The notes: generated by a model not told the origin, from the letters alone. A stretch of DNA of 64,000 nt from Streptomyces sp. NBC_01716 (GCF_036248275.1 NZ_CP109181.1:2294001-2358000); one strand, 5' to 3'. Counted from the stretch's first letter, positions 48,601 through 57,821 are shown. A program made the numbers and translations.

Positions 48601-49113
48601 GTGCACAGTGAGCCGGTGGCCAGTCGCAGCGCAGACCCCAGGAACGGGCACGGAAACGGATCGCCGCCGGCGATCGACGCCGTGTCCCTCGCGATCATCG
48701 AACAGCTTCAGGAGGACGGACGGCGCCCCTACGCCGCGATCGGCAAGGCCGTCGGCCTCTCCGAGGCAGCCGTACGGCAGCGCGTCCAGAAGCTGCTCGA
48801 CCAGGGGGTCATGCAGATCGTGGCCGTGACCGACCCGCTGACCGTCGGCTTCCGGCGCCAGGCGATGGTCGGCATCAACGTCGAGGGCGACCTCGACCCA
48901 GTGGCCGACGCGCTGACAGACATGGACGAGTGCGAGTACGTGGTGATGACCGCGGGCTCCTTCGACCTGATGGTGGAGATCGTCTGCGAGGACGACGACC
49001 ATCTGCTTGACGTCATCAACAAACGGATCCGCGCGCTCCCCGGCGTGCGTTCCACCGAGAGCTTCGTCTACCTCAAGTTGAAGAAGCAGACCTACATGTG
49101 GGGAACCCGATAG
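48601..49113 (+). CDS. Lrp/AsnC family transcriptional regulator
   Basis: A 170-residue Lrp/AsnC protein: after a non-conserved ~25-residue start comes the helix-turn-helix SLAIIEQLQEDGRRPYAAIGKAVGLSEAAVRQRVQKLLDQGV (residues ~30-70, cited to show order), then the RAM ligand-binding domain with VMTAGSFDLMVEIVCED. The GTG at 48601 is my choice; a GTG at 48616 is also possible. It overlaps the transaminase gene and faces the aldehyde dehydrogenase, so it probably controls both. The divergent region has TGGGT-N5-ACCCA at 48465-48479. Confidence 0.9.
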   Translation: MHSEPVASRSADPRNGHGNGSPPAIDAVSLAIIEQLQEDGRRPYAAIGKAVGLSEAAVRQRVQKLLDQGVMQIVAVTDPLTVGFRRQAMVGINVEGDLDPVADALTDMDECEYVVMTAGSFDLMVEIVCEDDDHLLDVINKRIRALPGVRSTESFVYLKLKKQTYMWGTR

Positions 49114-50477
49114 CCGTGAGCAAGGACCTCTCCAGAACCGCTTACGACCACCTGTGGATGCATTTCACCCGCATGTCGTCGTACGAGAACGCACCCGTGC
49201 CCACCATCGTGCGTGGTGAGGGCACCTACATCTACGACGTCAACGGCAAGCGCTACCTGGACGGTCTCTCCGGCCTGTTCGTGGTCAACGCGGGCCACGG
49301 GCGCCACGAGTTGGCGGAGACCGCCTACAAGCAGGCCCAGGAACTCGCCTTCTTCCCGGTGTGGTCCTACGCCCACCCGAAGGCGGTCGAGCTGGCCGAG
49401 CGGCTGGCCCACTACGCGCCCGGGGACCTCAACAAGGTCTTCTTCACCACCGGTGGCGGCGAGGCTGTCGAGACGGCCTGGAAGCTCGCCAAGCAGTACT
49501 TCAAGCTGACGGGCAAGCCCACCAAGCACAAGGTCATCTCGCGCGCCGTGGCCTACCACGGCACGCCGCAGGGGGCGCTGTCCATCACCGGACTGCCCGC
49601 CCTCAAGGCCCCGTTCGAGCCGCTGGTGCCGGGCGCCCACAAGGTGCCGAACACCAACATCTACCGCGCCCCGATCCACGGCGACGACCCGGAGGCCTTC
49701 GGTCGCTGGGCCGCCGACCAGATCGAGCAGCAGATCCTCTTCGAAGGCGCGGACACGGTCGCCGCCGTCTTCCTGGAGCCGGTGCAGAACGCGGGCGGCT
49801 GTTTCCCGCCCCCTCCGGGCTACTTCCAGCGGGTTCGCGAGATCTGCGACCAGTACGACGTACTGCTCGTCTCGGACGAGGTCATCTGCGCCTTCGGCCG
49901 GCTGGGGACGATGTTCGGCTGCGACAAGTTCGGCTACGTGCCGGACATGATCACCTGCGCCAAGGGCATGACGTCGGGCTATTCACCGATCGGCGCCTGC
50001 ATCATCTCCGACCGTCTCGCCGCGCCCTTCTACGAAGGTGACAACACCTTCCTGCACGGCTACACCTTCGGCGGCCACCCGGTCTCCGCGGCCGTCGGTC
50101 TCGCCAACCTCGACATCTTCGAGCGCGAGGGCCTCAACCAGCATGTGCTGGACAACGAAGACGCCTTCTTCTCGACGCTGCGCAAGCTCCACGACCTGCC
50201 GATAGTCGGCGATGTACGGGGCAACGGCTTCTTCTACGGCATCGAACTGGTCAAGGACAAGGTCACCAAGGAGTCGTTCACGGACCAGGAGACGGAGCGC
50301 GTCCTGTACGGCTTCCTCTCCAAGGCTCTGTACGACAACGGGCTGTACTGCCGCGCCGACGACCGCGGTGACCCGGTCGTACAGCTGGCGCCGCCGCTGA
50401 TCTCCGACCAGTCGACGTTCGACGAGATCGAGCAGATCCTGCGCACCGTCCTGACGGAGGCATGGACGAAGCTCTGA
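49098..50477 (+). CDS. Omega-aminotransferase, probably putrescine/diamine--pyruvate type
   Basis: A 459-residue class III PLP aminotransferase, starting at GTG 49098 within the end of the regulator gene (GTG 49116 also possible). Motifs: FVVNAGHGRHELAE, FFTTGGGEAVETAWKLAKQY, SRAVAYHGTPQGAL, LLVSDEVICAFGR and PLP Lys289 in MITCAKGMTSGYSPIGA. This is the omega-amino acid:pyruvate/putrescine (SpuC-like) pattern. With the neighbouring aldehyde dehydrogenase it would convert putrescine through gamma-aminobutyraldehyde to GABA. The donor is inferred from context. Confidence 0.9.
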   Translation: MGNPIAVSKDLSRTAYDHLWMHFTRMSSYENAPVPTIVRGEGTYIYDVNGKRYLDGLSGLFVVNAGHGRHELAETAYKQAQELAFFPVWSYAHPKAVELAERLAHYAPGDLNKVFFTTGGGEAVETAWKLAKQYFKLTGKPTKHKVISRAVAYHGTPQGALSITGLPALKAPFEPLVPGAHKVPNTNIYRAPIHGDDPEAFGRWAADQIEQQILFEGADTVAAVFLEPVQNAGGCFPPPPGYFQRVREICDQYDVLLVSDEVICAFGRLGTMFGCDKFGYVPDMITCAKGMTSGYSPIGACIISDRLAAPFYEGDNTFLHGYTFGGHPVSAAVGLANLDIFEREGLNQHVLDNEDAFFSTLRKLHDLPIVGDVRGNGFFYGIELVKDKVTKESFTDQETERVLYGFLSKALYDNGLYCRADDRGDPVVQLAPPLISDQSTFDEIEQILRTVLTEAWTKL

Positions 50478-50493
50478 TCACCGCGACCGCGAC

Positions 50494-50556
50494 GTACGGG
50501 GCGGCGAAGGGCGGGCCACGGGGCGGTTCTCGTCGCCCCGCGGCCCCGCCCCGTAC
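50494..50556 (+). terminator. Terminator-like hairpin in the 304-base spacer after the transaminase
   Basis: Arms GTACGGGGCGG (50494-50504) and CCGCCCCGTAC (50546-50556) pair exactly, with more GC pairing inside. The rest of 50478-50781 shows no gene; a promoter for the ABC genes should lie near its right end. Confidence 0.6.
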
Positions 50557-50781
50557 CAGCCCCGTAGCTCCACCGCGCTGCCCCGCGCCGCGCTTCAGCC
50601 GCACGACGGCCCAGGTGCCCCCGTTCGAGTGCAATGGGGAGCACCTGGGCCGTGTGCTGTCCGTCCATCTCGTTATGGATCTTTACGGTGCAGTGACCGA
50701 TCGGCTTCGCCTTCGTTCCCCCCGGACGGGGCGCGGTACGTCAGCTCTGATCCGAGCCTGATCCGAACCGAGGTGTACGCC

Positions 50782-51510
50782 ATGGTTGCCCCGCCGGACA
50801 ACGACGTGCTCTGGGCGCGTTCCCTGCACCATTCGCACAACGGCTCGCCCGCGCTCAGCGGCGTCTCGCTCGGTGTGCGCGAGGGCGAGATCCTCGCCGT
50901 CGGCGGCGCGCGCGGCAGCGGCAAGACGACCCTGCTGCGGTGCCTCTCGGGCCAGCTCGTTCCCAAGGAGGGCGAGGTCTATTTCAACAGCACCGCCGTC
51001 CACACGATGCCCCCGGTGCTGCGGGAACGGCTCCGGCGCGACCGTTTCGGCTGGATCGACTCCGATCCCGTCCTGGTCCCGGAACTCACCGCATGGGAGA
51101 ACGCCGCGCTCCCGATGCTGCTGCGCGGATCCTCCCGCCGTGCGGCGAAGGCAGCGGCCATGGAGTGGCTGGAGCGGGTCGACATCGGTATGTGCGCCCG
51201 CAAGCGCCCGCACGCCCTGCTCCAGTCGCAGCGCCAGCGCGTGGCCATCGCCCGCGCCCTGGTGAGCACGCCTTCCGTACTCTTCGCCGACGAGCCGACG
51301 GCGCCGCTGCACGCCGCCGACCGCGCCCATGTCCTGCGCACGCTGACGACCGCGGCGCGCTCCCACCGCATCACCGTCGTGCTCGCCACCCTTGACGAGG
51401 AGGTCGCGACGCTCGCCGACCGCACCGTCGTCCTGGTCGACGGCCGCCGCGTGGACGCGCTGCGGCCGGCCGAGGCGGAAGGCCAGGCAGCGTGCTCGCT
51501 CTCCGTCTAG
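50782..51510 (+). CDS. ABC-type ATPase subunit with degenerate motifs
   Basis: A 242-residue ATPase of the LolD/MacB-like ABC branch, from ATG 50782 with gagg ahead. Walker A GGARGSGKTT (41-50) and Walker B VLFADEPT (167-173) are intact. The signature is LLQSQ (146-150) instead of LSGGQ, the Q-loop Gln aligns with Ser94 in GWIDSDPVL, and the switch His is Leu204 in VVLATLDEEV. Thus three of five hydrolysis motifs are altered while the fold is complete. It is followed by, and overlaps for 19 bases, a membrane protein gene. It may bind ATP without normal turnover, or serve regulation. Confidence 0.85.
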   Translation: MVAPPDNDVLWARSLHHSHNGSPALSGVSLGVREGEILAVGGARGSGKTTLLRCLSGQLVPKEGEVYFNSTAVHTMPPVLRERLRRDRFGWIDSDPVLVPELTAWENAALPMLLRGSSRRAAKAAAMEWLERVDIGMCARKRPHALLQSQRQRVAIARALVSTPSVLFADEPTAPLHAADRAHVLRTLTTAARSHRITVVLATLDEEVATLADRTVVLVDGRRVDALRPAEAEGQAACSLSV

Positions 51511-52649
51511 CCCGCGGCAGCCACCCCCTCGTCCTGCTGCGCCGGCTGCTCGTCGCCGCGGCGTCGGCAGGGGTCGGCTTCCTCCTGCTTTGCACGCTGG
51601 GCTGGGCCATGAACCACCCCGCCGGATCGATGCTGCGCCTGTTGTGGTGCGTGCTCCCGCTCGCCGCCACGGTGCAGTTCGCCGTCGCCGTCGCCCGCAC
51701 GGACCCGAGCACCCGGCCGCGTCCGGGGCTTTCGGCCGTGGGCCTCGGCCCGGCGCACTTCGCCGCCCTGGCCGCCGCGTCGACGACCCTGTCCTGCACG
51801 CTCGGCAGCGTGGTGGCGCTGTTGTTCTTCCTCCACCTGCGCGGTGACCTCACGGGGCTTCCCTTCGACGGCGCGGCATCCGATCTGCTCGGCGCGGGGC
51901 AGCCGTTGCCGCTCGCCGCCGCCCTCACGCTGCTCGCCGTCGTGCCGGTCCTCGCCTCCCTGGCGACCGGATTCGCCCTGCGCCCACGCAGGTCGCGGCC
52001 GGTCGACGGCGCCGATCCCGAGCGGCCGGCGAAGCCCAAGCCCGCCCCGTTAGGGCTCCCTTGGGGCGTGGCACTCACCGCTGCCGGGCTCGCCGTCGAG
52101 ACCTACGCGAGCCGGGGCGGCTCGGGGGCGCCGCTGCCGCTGCCGGGGCGTTTCGAGGGCAGCCCCGCCGGCGTCCTGGCCGGCTGGTCCCTGACGGCGC
52201 TCGGCCTGGCTCTGGCGGGCCCCGGTCTCGCGCACCTCTGCGGCCGCCTCCTGCAGATGCTGCGCCCCGGCGCGACCCGGCTGCTCGCGGGGCGTGTGCT
52301 GATGGACGAGGCGGTGCGGATCGGCCGCCCGCTGGGCGTCGTCTGCGCGGTGGTCTCAGGGGGATTCGCCGCCGCGGCCCTGTACGGCCCCGGCGACCCA
52401 CGTCCGTTCGGACCGCTCACCGGCCTCGGCGCCACGCTCATCGTGGGCTGCACGGTCGCGACACTGCTGACGGCGGTCCTGGAGGCCAGGAACGCCCGTA
52501 CAGAGACGACGGCGGCGTTGGTACGGGTGGGCGCCCCCACGGTGCTGCTGCGTGCCGCCGCCGCGCTGCGGGCGGGCGCGCTGCTCGCCGTTTTCGGCCC
52601 GCTGACGTGGTTGATCGCCGCGCTCGCCGCCGTACCGCTCACCGGCTGA
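51492..52649 (+). CDS. Membrane protein, probable permease partner of the preceding ATPase
   Basis: A 385-residue integral membrane protein with about eight hydrophobic segments (first at residues 15-40), starting at GTG 51492 inside the ATPase gene. It has no large extracytoplasmic MacB-like domain and no motif I can name. The overlap suggests a two-component ABC complex with the degenerate ATPase. LARLARG-type basic N-terminus and a cytoplasmic loop around residues 158-185 (Pro/Lys-rich) are visible. Confidence 0.78.
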   Translation: MLALRLARGSHPLVLLRRLLVAAASAGVGFLLLCTLGWAMNHPAGSMLRLLWCVLPLAATVQFAVAVARTDPSTRPRPGLSAVGLGPAHFAALAAASTTLSCTLGSVVALLFFLHLRGDLTGLPFDGAASDLLGAGQPLPLAAALTLLAVVPVLASLATGFALRPRRSRPVDGADPERPAKPKPAPLGLPWGVALTAAGLAVETYASRGGSGAPLPLPGRFEGSPAGVLAGWSLTALGLALAGPGLAHLCGRLLQMLRPGATRLLAGRVLMDEAVRIGRPLGVVCAVVSGGFAAAALYGPGDPRPFGPLTGLGATLIVGCTVATLLTAVLEARNARTETTAALVRVGAPTVLLRAAAALRAGALLAVFGPLTWLIAALAAVPLTG

Positions 52650-52699
52650 ACCGGCTGCCTTCCCCTACCGCGCCCCGCCCTTACGAGGGGCGCCCTATC

Positions 52700-53887
52700 G
52701 TGTCCCGCATGGCTTACGGCGAGGGACACGACGGACATGAAGCACAACAGGCGGCGGCGCGGGGCCCGCAGGGGCTCTGGGAGCACCGGGCCGACGGCCT
52801 GGACCGCGAGATCGAGACCCTCGACGAGTTCGACCGGGTGATCTTGGGCGGGACCCTCAGCGGCTACCGGATCCAGTCGGTCGACCTGACGGGCCGTACG
52901 CTCGCCCTGCTGTCCACCGACACCTCCCAAACCGTTTTCCTGGGCTGCCCGATGGCACCGGACGCCGCGGCGAAGATACGGGCTGACGGGGCGCTGGTCT
53001 TCCCGCCCGTCCCGCACCTTCCCTTCGACCCGTACCGGGGCCTGCTCTACACGCCCGAGCATCTCTTCGAAGGGCTGGAGGACGGCGGGTACGAGGTGAC
53101 GCCGGACGCGCTCGCCTACGACTGGTTCCAGCGGACCAAGGCCGACGGCGACATACTCAGCTCGATGCTGAGGTCGGTCCACGACGACGCGATCTCGGAC
53201 GCGCTGGACGAACTCCTGGTCGGCGCGCGGGTCGTCGGCGTGATGGGTGGCCACGCCATGGCACGGGGCACCGACGCGTACACGGGGGCTGCGCGCCTCG
53301 GCCGCGACCTCGCCCGTACGGGGCTGACCGTCGCCACCGGCGGCGGCCCCGGCGCGATGGAGGCCGCCAACCTCGGGGCGTACGCCGCCCCGCATCCCGA
53401 CGAGATGCTGGACGAGGCCCTCGAAATCCTCGCCAAGACACCGTCGTTCAGCCCGTCGATCTCCGACTGGGCGCGAGCCGCCTTCGAGGTACGGGGCCGC
53501 TGGCCCGGGGGCGCCGGGTCGGTCGGAATCCCCACCTGGTTCTACGGCCACGAGCCGCCGAACGCCTTCGCCGGCCACATCGCGAAGTACTTCGCCAACG
53601 CGACCCGCGAGGACGGTCTGCTCGCCCGTTGCAACGCCGGCGTAGTCTTCCTGCCCGGCGCCGCGGGCACCGTCCAGGAAGTCTTCGACAACGCGACGCC
53701 GAACTACTACGAGTCACGCGGCGAACCGACGCCCATGGTCCTGGTGGACCGCATGCACTGGACGGAAAGACTGCCCGCCTGGCCGCTGCTCACGTCGCTG
53801 GCGCGGGAGCGCTCGATGGAATCCCGCATCGCGCTCGTCGACTCGGTGGCCGAGGTGCCCGGCGCGCTGGCCCGACTCTCGGCCTGA
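52700..53887 (+). CDS. LOG family (TIGR00730-like) Rossmann-fold nucleotide-binding protein
   Basis: A 395-residue protein whose C-terminal half (residues ~170-380) has the LOG fold: VVGVMGGHAMARG, LTVATGGGPGAMEAANLGAYAA and NAGVVFLPGAAGTVQEVFDNATPNYY. Canonical LOG phosphoribohydrolases have PGGxGTxxE; here it is PGAAGTVQE, keeping the Glu. Residues 1-165 form an extra domain. Related proteins free cytokinins or other nucleobases from nucleotides, but this long form is uncharacterised to my knowledge. GTG 52700 is preferred (gagggg nine bases ahead) over ATG 52709. Confidence 0.82.
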   Translation: MSRMAYGEGHDGHEAQQAAARGPQGLWEHRADGLDREIETLDEFDRVILGGTLSGYRIQSVDLTGRTLALLSTDTSQTVFLGCPMAPDAAAKIRADGALVFPPVPHLPFDPYRGLLYTPEHLFEGLEDGGYEVTPDALAYDWFQRTKADGDILSSMLRSVHDDAISDALDELLVGARVVGVMGGHAMARGTDAYTGAARLGRDLARTGLTVATGGGPGAMEAANLGAYAAPHPDEMLDEALEILAKTPSFSPSISDWARAAFEVRGRWPGGAGSVGIPTWFYGHEPPNAFAGHIAKYFANATREDGLLARCNAGVVFLPGAAGTVQEVFDNATPNYYESRGEPTPMVLVDRMHWTERLPAWPLLTSLARERSMESRIALVDSVAEVPGALARLSA

Positions 53888-53917
53888 CCTGCGGGGCGCG
53901 GGGCCGGACGACGTTCG

Positions 53918-55006
53918 TCAGTCCGCCCCGTTGCCGCCTGTTGGAGACGCGCCCTCTTCGGCGTCCGCCGGGTCCGGTTCGGCGTCGTCCAGCACCACCA
54001 CGTCCTCGGCCGCGAAGGAGACCCCGACCGTCGCCCCCTCGTCGGGCACATCGCGAAGGGCGCACTCCGCCTCCACCTCCGGCCCGTCGGTGGGGCGGAG
54101 CAGGACGGCGACTTGGCTGCCGCGGAAGGTGCGCGCCCCGACGGTGCAGGGCAGTCCGTCCTCGGGAGGGCCGATCCGTACCCCGGCGGGTCGTACCAGG
54201 AGCGTACGGAGGCCCTGGGGTGAGCCGACGGGCACGGGGATCTTGCCCCAGGGCGTGTCGGCGACGTCGCCGTGCACCATGGCGGCCACGACGTTGTCGA
54301 ATCCCAGGAAGCGCGCGACGAACGCGGAGGCCGGGCGCTGCCAGACCTCGACGGGTGTGCCGCTCTGGGCGACGCGTCCGTCGCGCATCACCACGACCCG
54401 GTCGGCGAGCGCGAATGCCTCGCCCTGGTCGTGTGTGACGGCGAGCACCGTCGTACCCAACTGGGCGAACACGCCTCGCAGTTCCACGACCAGGCGTTCG
54501 CGCAGGCTCCGGTCGAGCTGGCCGAGCGGTTCGTCGAGCATGAGCAGCCGGGGGCGCGGGGCGAGCGCCCGCGCCAGCGCCACACGCTGCTGCTCACCAC
54601 CGGACAGCGCTGCTACGGCGCGGCGCTGGGCGCCAGGCAGGCCAACGAGGTCGAGCAACTCGGTGACACGTCGCTGCTGTTGACCGCGCGGCTCGCCGCG
54701 CATGCGCAGCCCGAAGGCGACATTGCCGCCGACGTCGCGCTGCGGGAAGAGCTGGTGGTCCTGGAACATCAGCCCGACGCCCCGCCGATGCACCGGCACC
54801 CCCGCCTGATCGGTGCCCTCCAGCAACACCCGCCCCGTGTCCGGCGGTTGAAGGCCGGCGACGACGCGCAACAAGGTGGACTTGCCGCTGCCGCTCGGCC
54901 CGAGGACGCAGACGATCTCGTGCGCCGCGATCTCCAGATCCACCGAGTCGAGCGCCGTACGGTGTCCGAAGCGCACCGTCACGTCCTCAAGAGTGAGCAG
55001 GGCCAT
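53918..55006 (-). CDS. thiQ: Thiamine ABC transporter ATP-binding protein ThiQ-like
   Basis: A 362-residue importer ATPase starting MALLTLEDVTVRFGHR at ATG 55006. Walker A GPSGSGKST, Q-loop LMFQDHQLFPQ, signature LSGGEQQRVALARAL, Walker B LLMLDEPLGQLD and switch His in VTHDQGEA are complete, with a TOBE-like C-terminus (residues ~240-362). It overlaps the permease stop by one base. The TPP riboswitch ahead of thiB makes thiamine, or a thiamine-related compound, the likely cargo. Confidence 0.9.
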   Translation of the reverse strand: MALLTLEDVTVRFGHRTALDSVDLEIAAHEIVCVLGPSGSGKSTLLRVVAGLQPPDTGRVLLEGTDQAGVPVHRRGVGLMFQDHQLFPQRDVGGNVAFGLRMRGEPRGQQQRRVTELLDLVGLPGAQRRAVAALSGGEQQRVALARALAPRPRLLMLDEPLGQLDRSLRERLVVELRGVFAQLGTTVLAVTHDQGEAFALADRVVVMRDGRVAQSGTPVEVWQRPASAFVARFLGFDNVVAAMVHGDVADTPWGKIPVPVGSPQGLRTLLVRPAGVRIGPPEDGLPCTVGARTFRGSQVAVLLRPTDGPEVEAECALRDVPDEGATVGVSFAAEDVVVLDDAEPDPADAEEGASPTGGNGAD

Positions 55007-56664
55007 CAGAACTCTCCGGAACGGTCGGTACGGATACGTTCGAGCACCAGCAGCGACACCGCGCACACCACCATCAGCACCGTGCTCAGCGCCATCGCCT
55101 GCCCGTAGTTGAGATCACCGGGCCGCCCCAGCAACCGCGCGACCGCCACCGGCAGCGTCGGCCGGTCCGGTCGCGCGATGAAGACCGTGGCACCGAACTC
55201 ACCGAGCGAGACCGCGAAGGCGAATCCGGCGGCCACCAGCACCGCTCGCCGCACCATCGGCAGATCGACCTCCCGCCACACGCGCAGCGGCGACGCCCCA
55301 AGGACCGCTGCGGCCTCGCGCAACCGCCCGTCCACGGCGCGCAGGACCGGAAGCATGGTCCGTACGACGAAGGGGACCCCCACCAACGCCTGGGCCAGCG
55401 GCACCAGGATCCATGACGCCCGCAGGTCCAGCGGCGGCTTGTCGAGCGTGATCAGGAACCCGAAGCCGACAGTGACCGCCGAGACGCCCAGCGGGAGCAT
55501 CAGCAGCGCGTCGAAGCCCCGTACGAAGCGCCCCGCTCGCCTGGTGAGCGCTGCCGCGGCGAGCCCGCCCACGACCAGGGCGATGACGGTGGCGACGAGG
55601 GCGTAGCGCAGGGAGTACCAGACCGCTTCCAGCGGCGGTACGAGGAACGTGCCGCCGCTCGCCTCCACCGAACGCAACGCCCGGTAGTAGTCGAAGCCGT
55701 ACCCGGCCGGGCCGTCGAGCGACCGCTCGATCAGCACGCCGAGAGGCAGCAGGATCAGAAGGAGGACGGTGCCGAGCACGCCGGCGAGCAGCGCCCACTG
55801 GCCGACTCCGCGCGGTCTGCGCACCGTCTGCGCGGGATCGACCAGTTTCAGGGCGGTCTCCCGCCTCCGTACGGTCCAGGCGTGCAGCGCCAGAATCGCG
55901 CCGACGGCGGCGAACTGCACCATCGTCAGAACGGCGGCCGTGGGCAGATCGAGCAGTCGCGCGGTCTGCCGGTAGATCTCCACCTCCAAGGTGGAGTACG
56001 CGGGACCGCCCAGGATCTGGACGATGCCGAAGGAGGTGAAGGTGAAGAGGAAGACCATCAGCGCAGCGGCTGCCACGGCGGGGCCCAGTGCGGGCAGCGT
56101 GACCCGCCACCACGCCGCGAGCCGCCCGGCACCGAGTACCCGTGCGGCCTCCTCCTGACGTGGGTCCAGCTGCGCCCAGAGGCCGCCCACGGTGCGGACG
56201 ACCACCGCGTAGTTGAAGAAAACATGCGCGGCGAGGATTGCCCACACCGTTGTGTCCGCCCGTATGCCCCACAGTTCGTCGAGCAGCCCGCCGCGCCCCA
56301 GCAGCGCGAGGAACGCCGTGCCGACGACGACGGTCGGCAGGACGAACGGCACCGTCACGACGGCGCGCAGAAGCTGTTTGCCGGGGAACTCGAAGCGCGC
56401 GAAGACGTAGGCACCGGGGAGCGCGATCAGCAGGGTGAGGGCGGTGGAGACGGCGGCCTGCCATGTCGTGAACCAGAGCACCTGCCCGATGTCGGGCCGG
56501 CTCAGTACGTCGCCGAATCTGCCCCAGCGCCAGGAGCCGTCGGCCTTCAGCCCGCGGCCGACGATCGCGGCGACGGGGTAGGCGAAGAAGACGCCGAAGA
56601 ACGCGACGGGCACGGCCATGAGGCACAGCCGTACGGCGCTCCCCCGGCGCCGCGCCGCACGCAC
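55006..56664 (-). CDS. thiP: Thiamine ABC transporter permease ThiP-like (fused two-domain)
   Basis: A 552-residue permease with two permease domains in one chain, about twelve helices, as in ThiP/FbpB-type transporters. EAA loops are QEEAARVLGAGRLAAWWRVTLP and LREAAAVLGASPLRVWREVDLP, one per half (each cited in part of its length). I prefer GTG 56664 (VRAARRRGSAVRL) with gagg ahead; GTGs at 56751 and 56763 would start inside thiB. It follows thiB after 62 bases and abuts thiQ. Confidence 0.88.
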   Translation of the reverse strand: MRAARRRGSAVRLCLMAVPVAFFGVFFAYPVAAIVGRGLKADGSWRWGRFGDVLSRPDIGQVLWFTTWQAAVSTALTLLIALPGAYVFARFEFPGKQLLRAVVTVPFVLPTVVVGTAFLALLGRGGLLDELWGIRADTTVWAILAAHVFFNYAVVVRTVGGLWAQLDPRQEEAARVLGAGRLAAWWRVTLPALGPAVAAAALMVFLFTFTSFGIVQILGGPAYSTLEVEIYRQTARLLDLPTAAVLTMVQFAAVGAILALHAWTVRRRETALKLVDPAQTVRRPRGVGQWALLAGVLGTVLLLILLPLGVLIERSLDGPAGYGFDYYRALRSVEASGGTFLVPPLEAVWYSLRYALVATVIALVVGGLAAAALTRRAGRFVRGFDALLMLPLGVSAVTVGFGFLITLDKPPLDLRASWILVPLAQALVGVPFVVRTMLPVLRAVDGRLREAAAVLGASPLRVWREVDLPMVRRAVLVAAGFAFAVSLGEFGATVFIARPDRPTLPVAVARLLGRPGDLNYGQAMALSTVLMVVCAVSLLVLERIRTDRSGEF

Positions 56665-56726
56665 CGCGCCCTCGGCGTCCCCGCCCCGTATGCGGCCCGG
56701 CCCGCCCTTACGCGCGGCGTCCGCGC

Positions 56727-57821
56727 CTACTTGACGACGAGTGAGGACCACGACTGGATCCACTCGTCACGGTTCTTGGCTATCTTCTCCGGGGCCACGG
56801 TCTGCGGCTTGTCGACGACGGCGCCGTGGTCGGTGAAGAGCGCGGGAAGCTTTGCACCGTCGACGACCGGATTCACGAACATGTTGAGCGGCATGTCCTC
56901 CTGGAAGGTCTTGCTCACCAGGAAGTCCAGGAGGGCCTTACCTCCCGCCTCGTTCTTCGCCCCCTGGAGCAGACCGGCGAACTCGATCTGGCGGAAGCAG
57001 GTCCCCGTGGCGACGCCGGTCGGCGCCTCCTTGGGCTGGGGTTCGGCGTACAGGACCTCGACGGGCGGGCTCGACGCGTACGAGACGACGAGCGGGCGCT
57101 CCGCCTTGGCCTTCTTGCCGCCGGCGGAGCCGGAGAATTCCTCGTTGTAGGCCTGTTCCCAGCTGTCGACGACCTCGACACCGTTGGCCTTGAGCTTCTT
57201 CCAGTAGTCCTGCCAGCCGTCGTCCCCGTACGCGGCGACGGTGCCGAGGAGGAAGCCGAGGCCCGGTGAGGACTGCTCGGCGTTCTCGACCACGAGGAGG
57301 TCCTTGTAGGCGGGCTTCGTCAGGTCTGCGAAGGACTCCGGCGGCGCCAGCTTCTTGTCCGTGAAGTATGCCTTGTCGTAGTTGACACAGATGTCGCCGG
57401 TGTCGACGGGCGTGACACGGTGCCCGGCGTCGTCGAGCCGTACGTCGGCGCGGACCTGGCCGAGGCCCTTCGCCTCGTACGGCGTGAACAGGCCGTTGTC
57501 GAGAGCGCGCGAGAGGAGGGTGTTGTCGACGCCGAAGAAGACGTCGCCCTGCGGCGAACCCTTGGTGAGGATCTCCTTGTTGAGCGCCTCGCCGGCCTCG
57601 CCGCTCTTCAGCACCTTGACGGTGTAGCCCGTCTGCTCGGTGAACTCCTTCAGTACCGAGTCCGAGGCGGCGAACGAGTCATGGGCGACGAGTGTCACGG
57701 TCTTGGACTTCGTGCCGTCCGACGACGTGGAGTCCTCCGACCCGCCGCCGCACGCGGCGAGCGTGGAGACTCCCAGCGCCGCGGCGGCGGCGCCGACCGC
57801 CATCTTCTTCGTGGTACGCAA
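56727..57821 (-). CDS. thiB: Thiamine ABC transporter substrate-binding lipoprotein ThiB-like
   Basis: A 364-residue binding protein starting at TTG 57821, placed by an AGGAGG ribosome binding site eight bases ahead. Signal segment and lipobox LAAC (Cys24) indicate a lipoprotein. Mature parts TVTLVAHDSFAASDSVLKEF, SPQGDVFFGVDNTLLSRAL and PVDTGDICVNYDKAYF match ThiB/TbpA. A TPP riboswitch lies in its leader with two further hairpins, so expression is turned down when thiamine pyrophosphate is plentiful. Confidence 0.93.
   Translation of the reverse strand: MRTTKKMAVGAAAAALGVSTLAACGGGSEDSTSSDGTKSKTVTLVAHDSFAASDSVLKEFTEQTGYTVKVLKSGEAGEALNKEILTKGSPQGDVFFGVDNTLLSRALDNGLFTPYEAKGLGQVRADVRLDDAGHRVTPVDTGDICVNYDKAYFTDKKLAPPESFADLTKPAYKDLLVVENAEQSSPGLGFLLGTVAAYGDDGWQDYWKKLKANGVEVVDSWEQAYNEEFSGSAGGKKAKAERPLVVSYASSPPVEVLYAEPQPKEAPTGVATGTCFRQIEFAGLLQGAKNEAGGKALLDFLVSKTFQEDMPLNMFVNPVVDGAKLPALFTDHGAVVDKPQTVAPEKIAKNRDEWIQSWSSLVVK

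Noticed and set aside
52061..53887. A 608-residue protein fused to the LOG family domain
   Set aside because: The extra N-terminal part overlaps the membrane protein gene in another frame; a start with a ribosome binding site exists at 52700.
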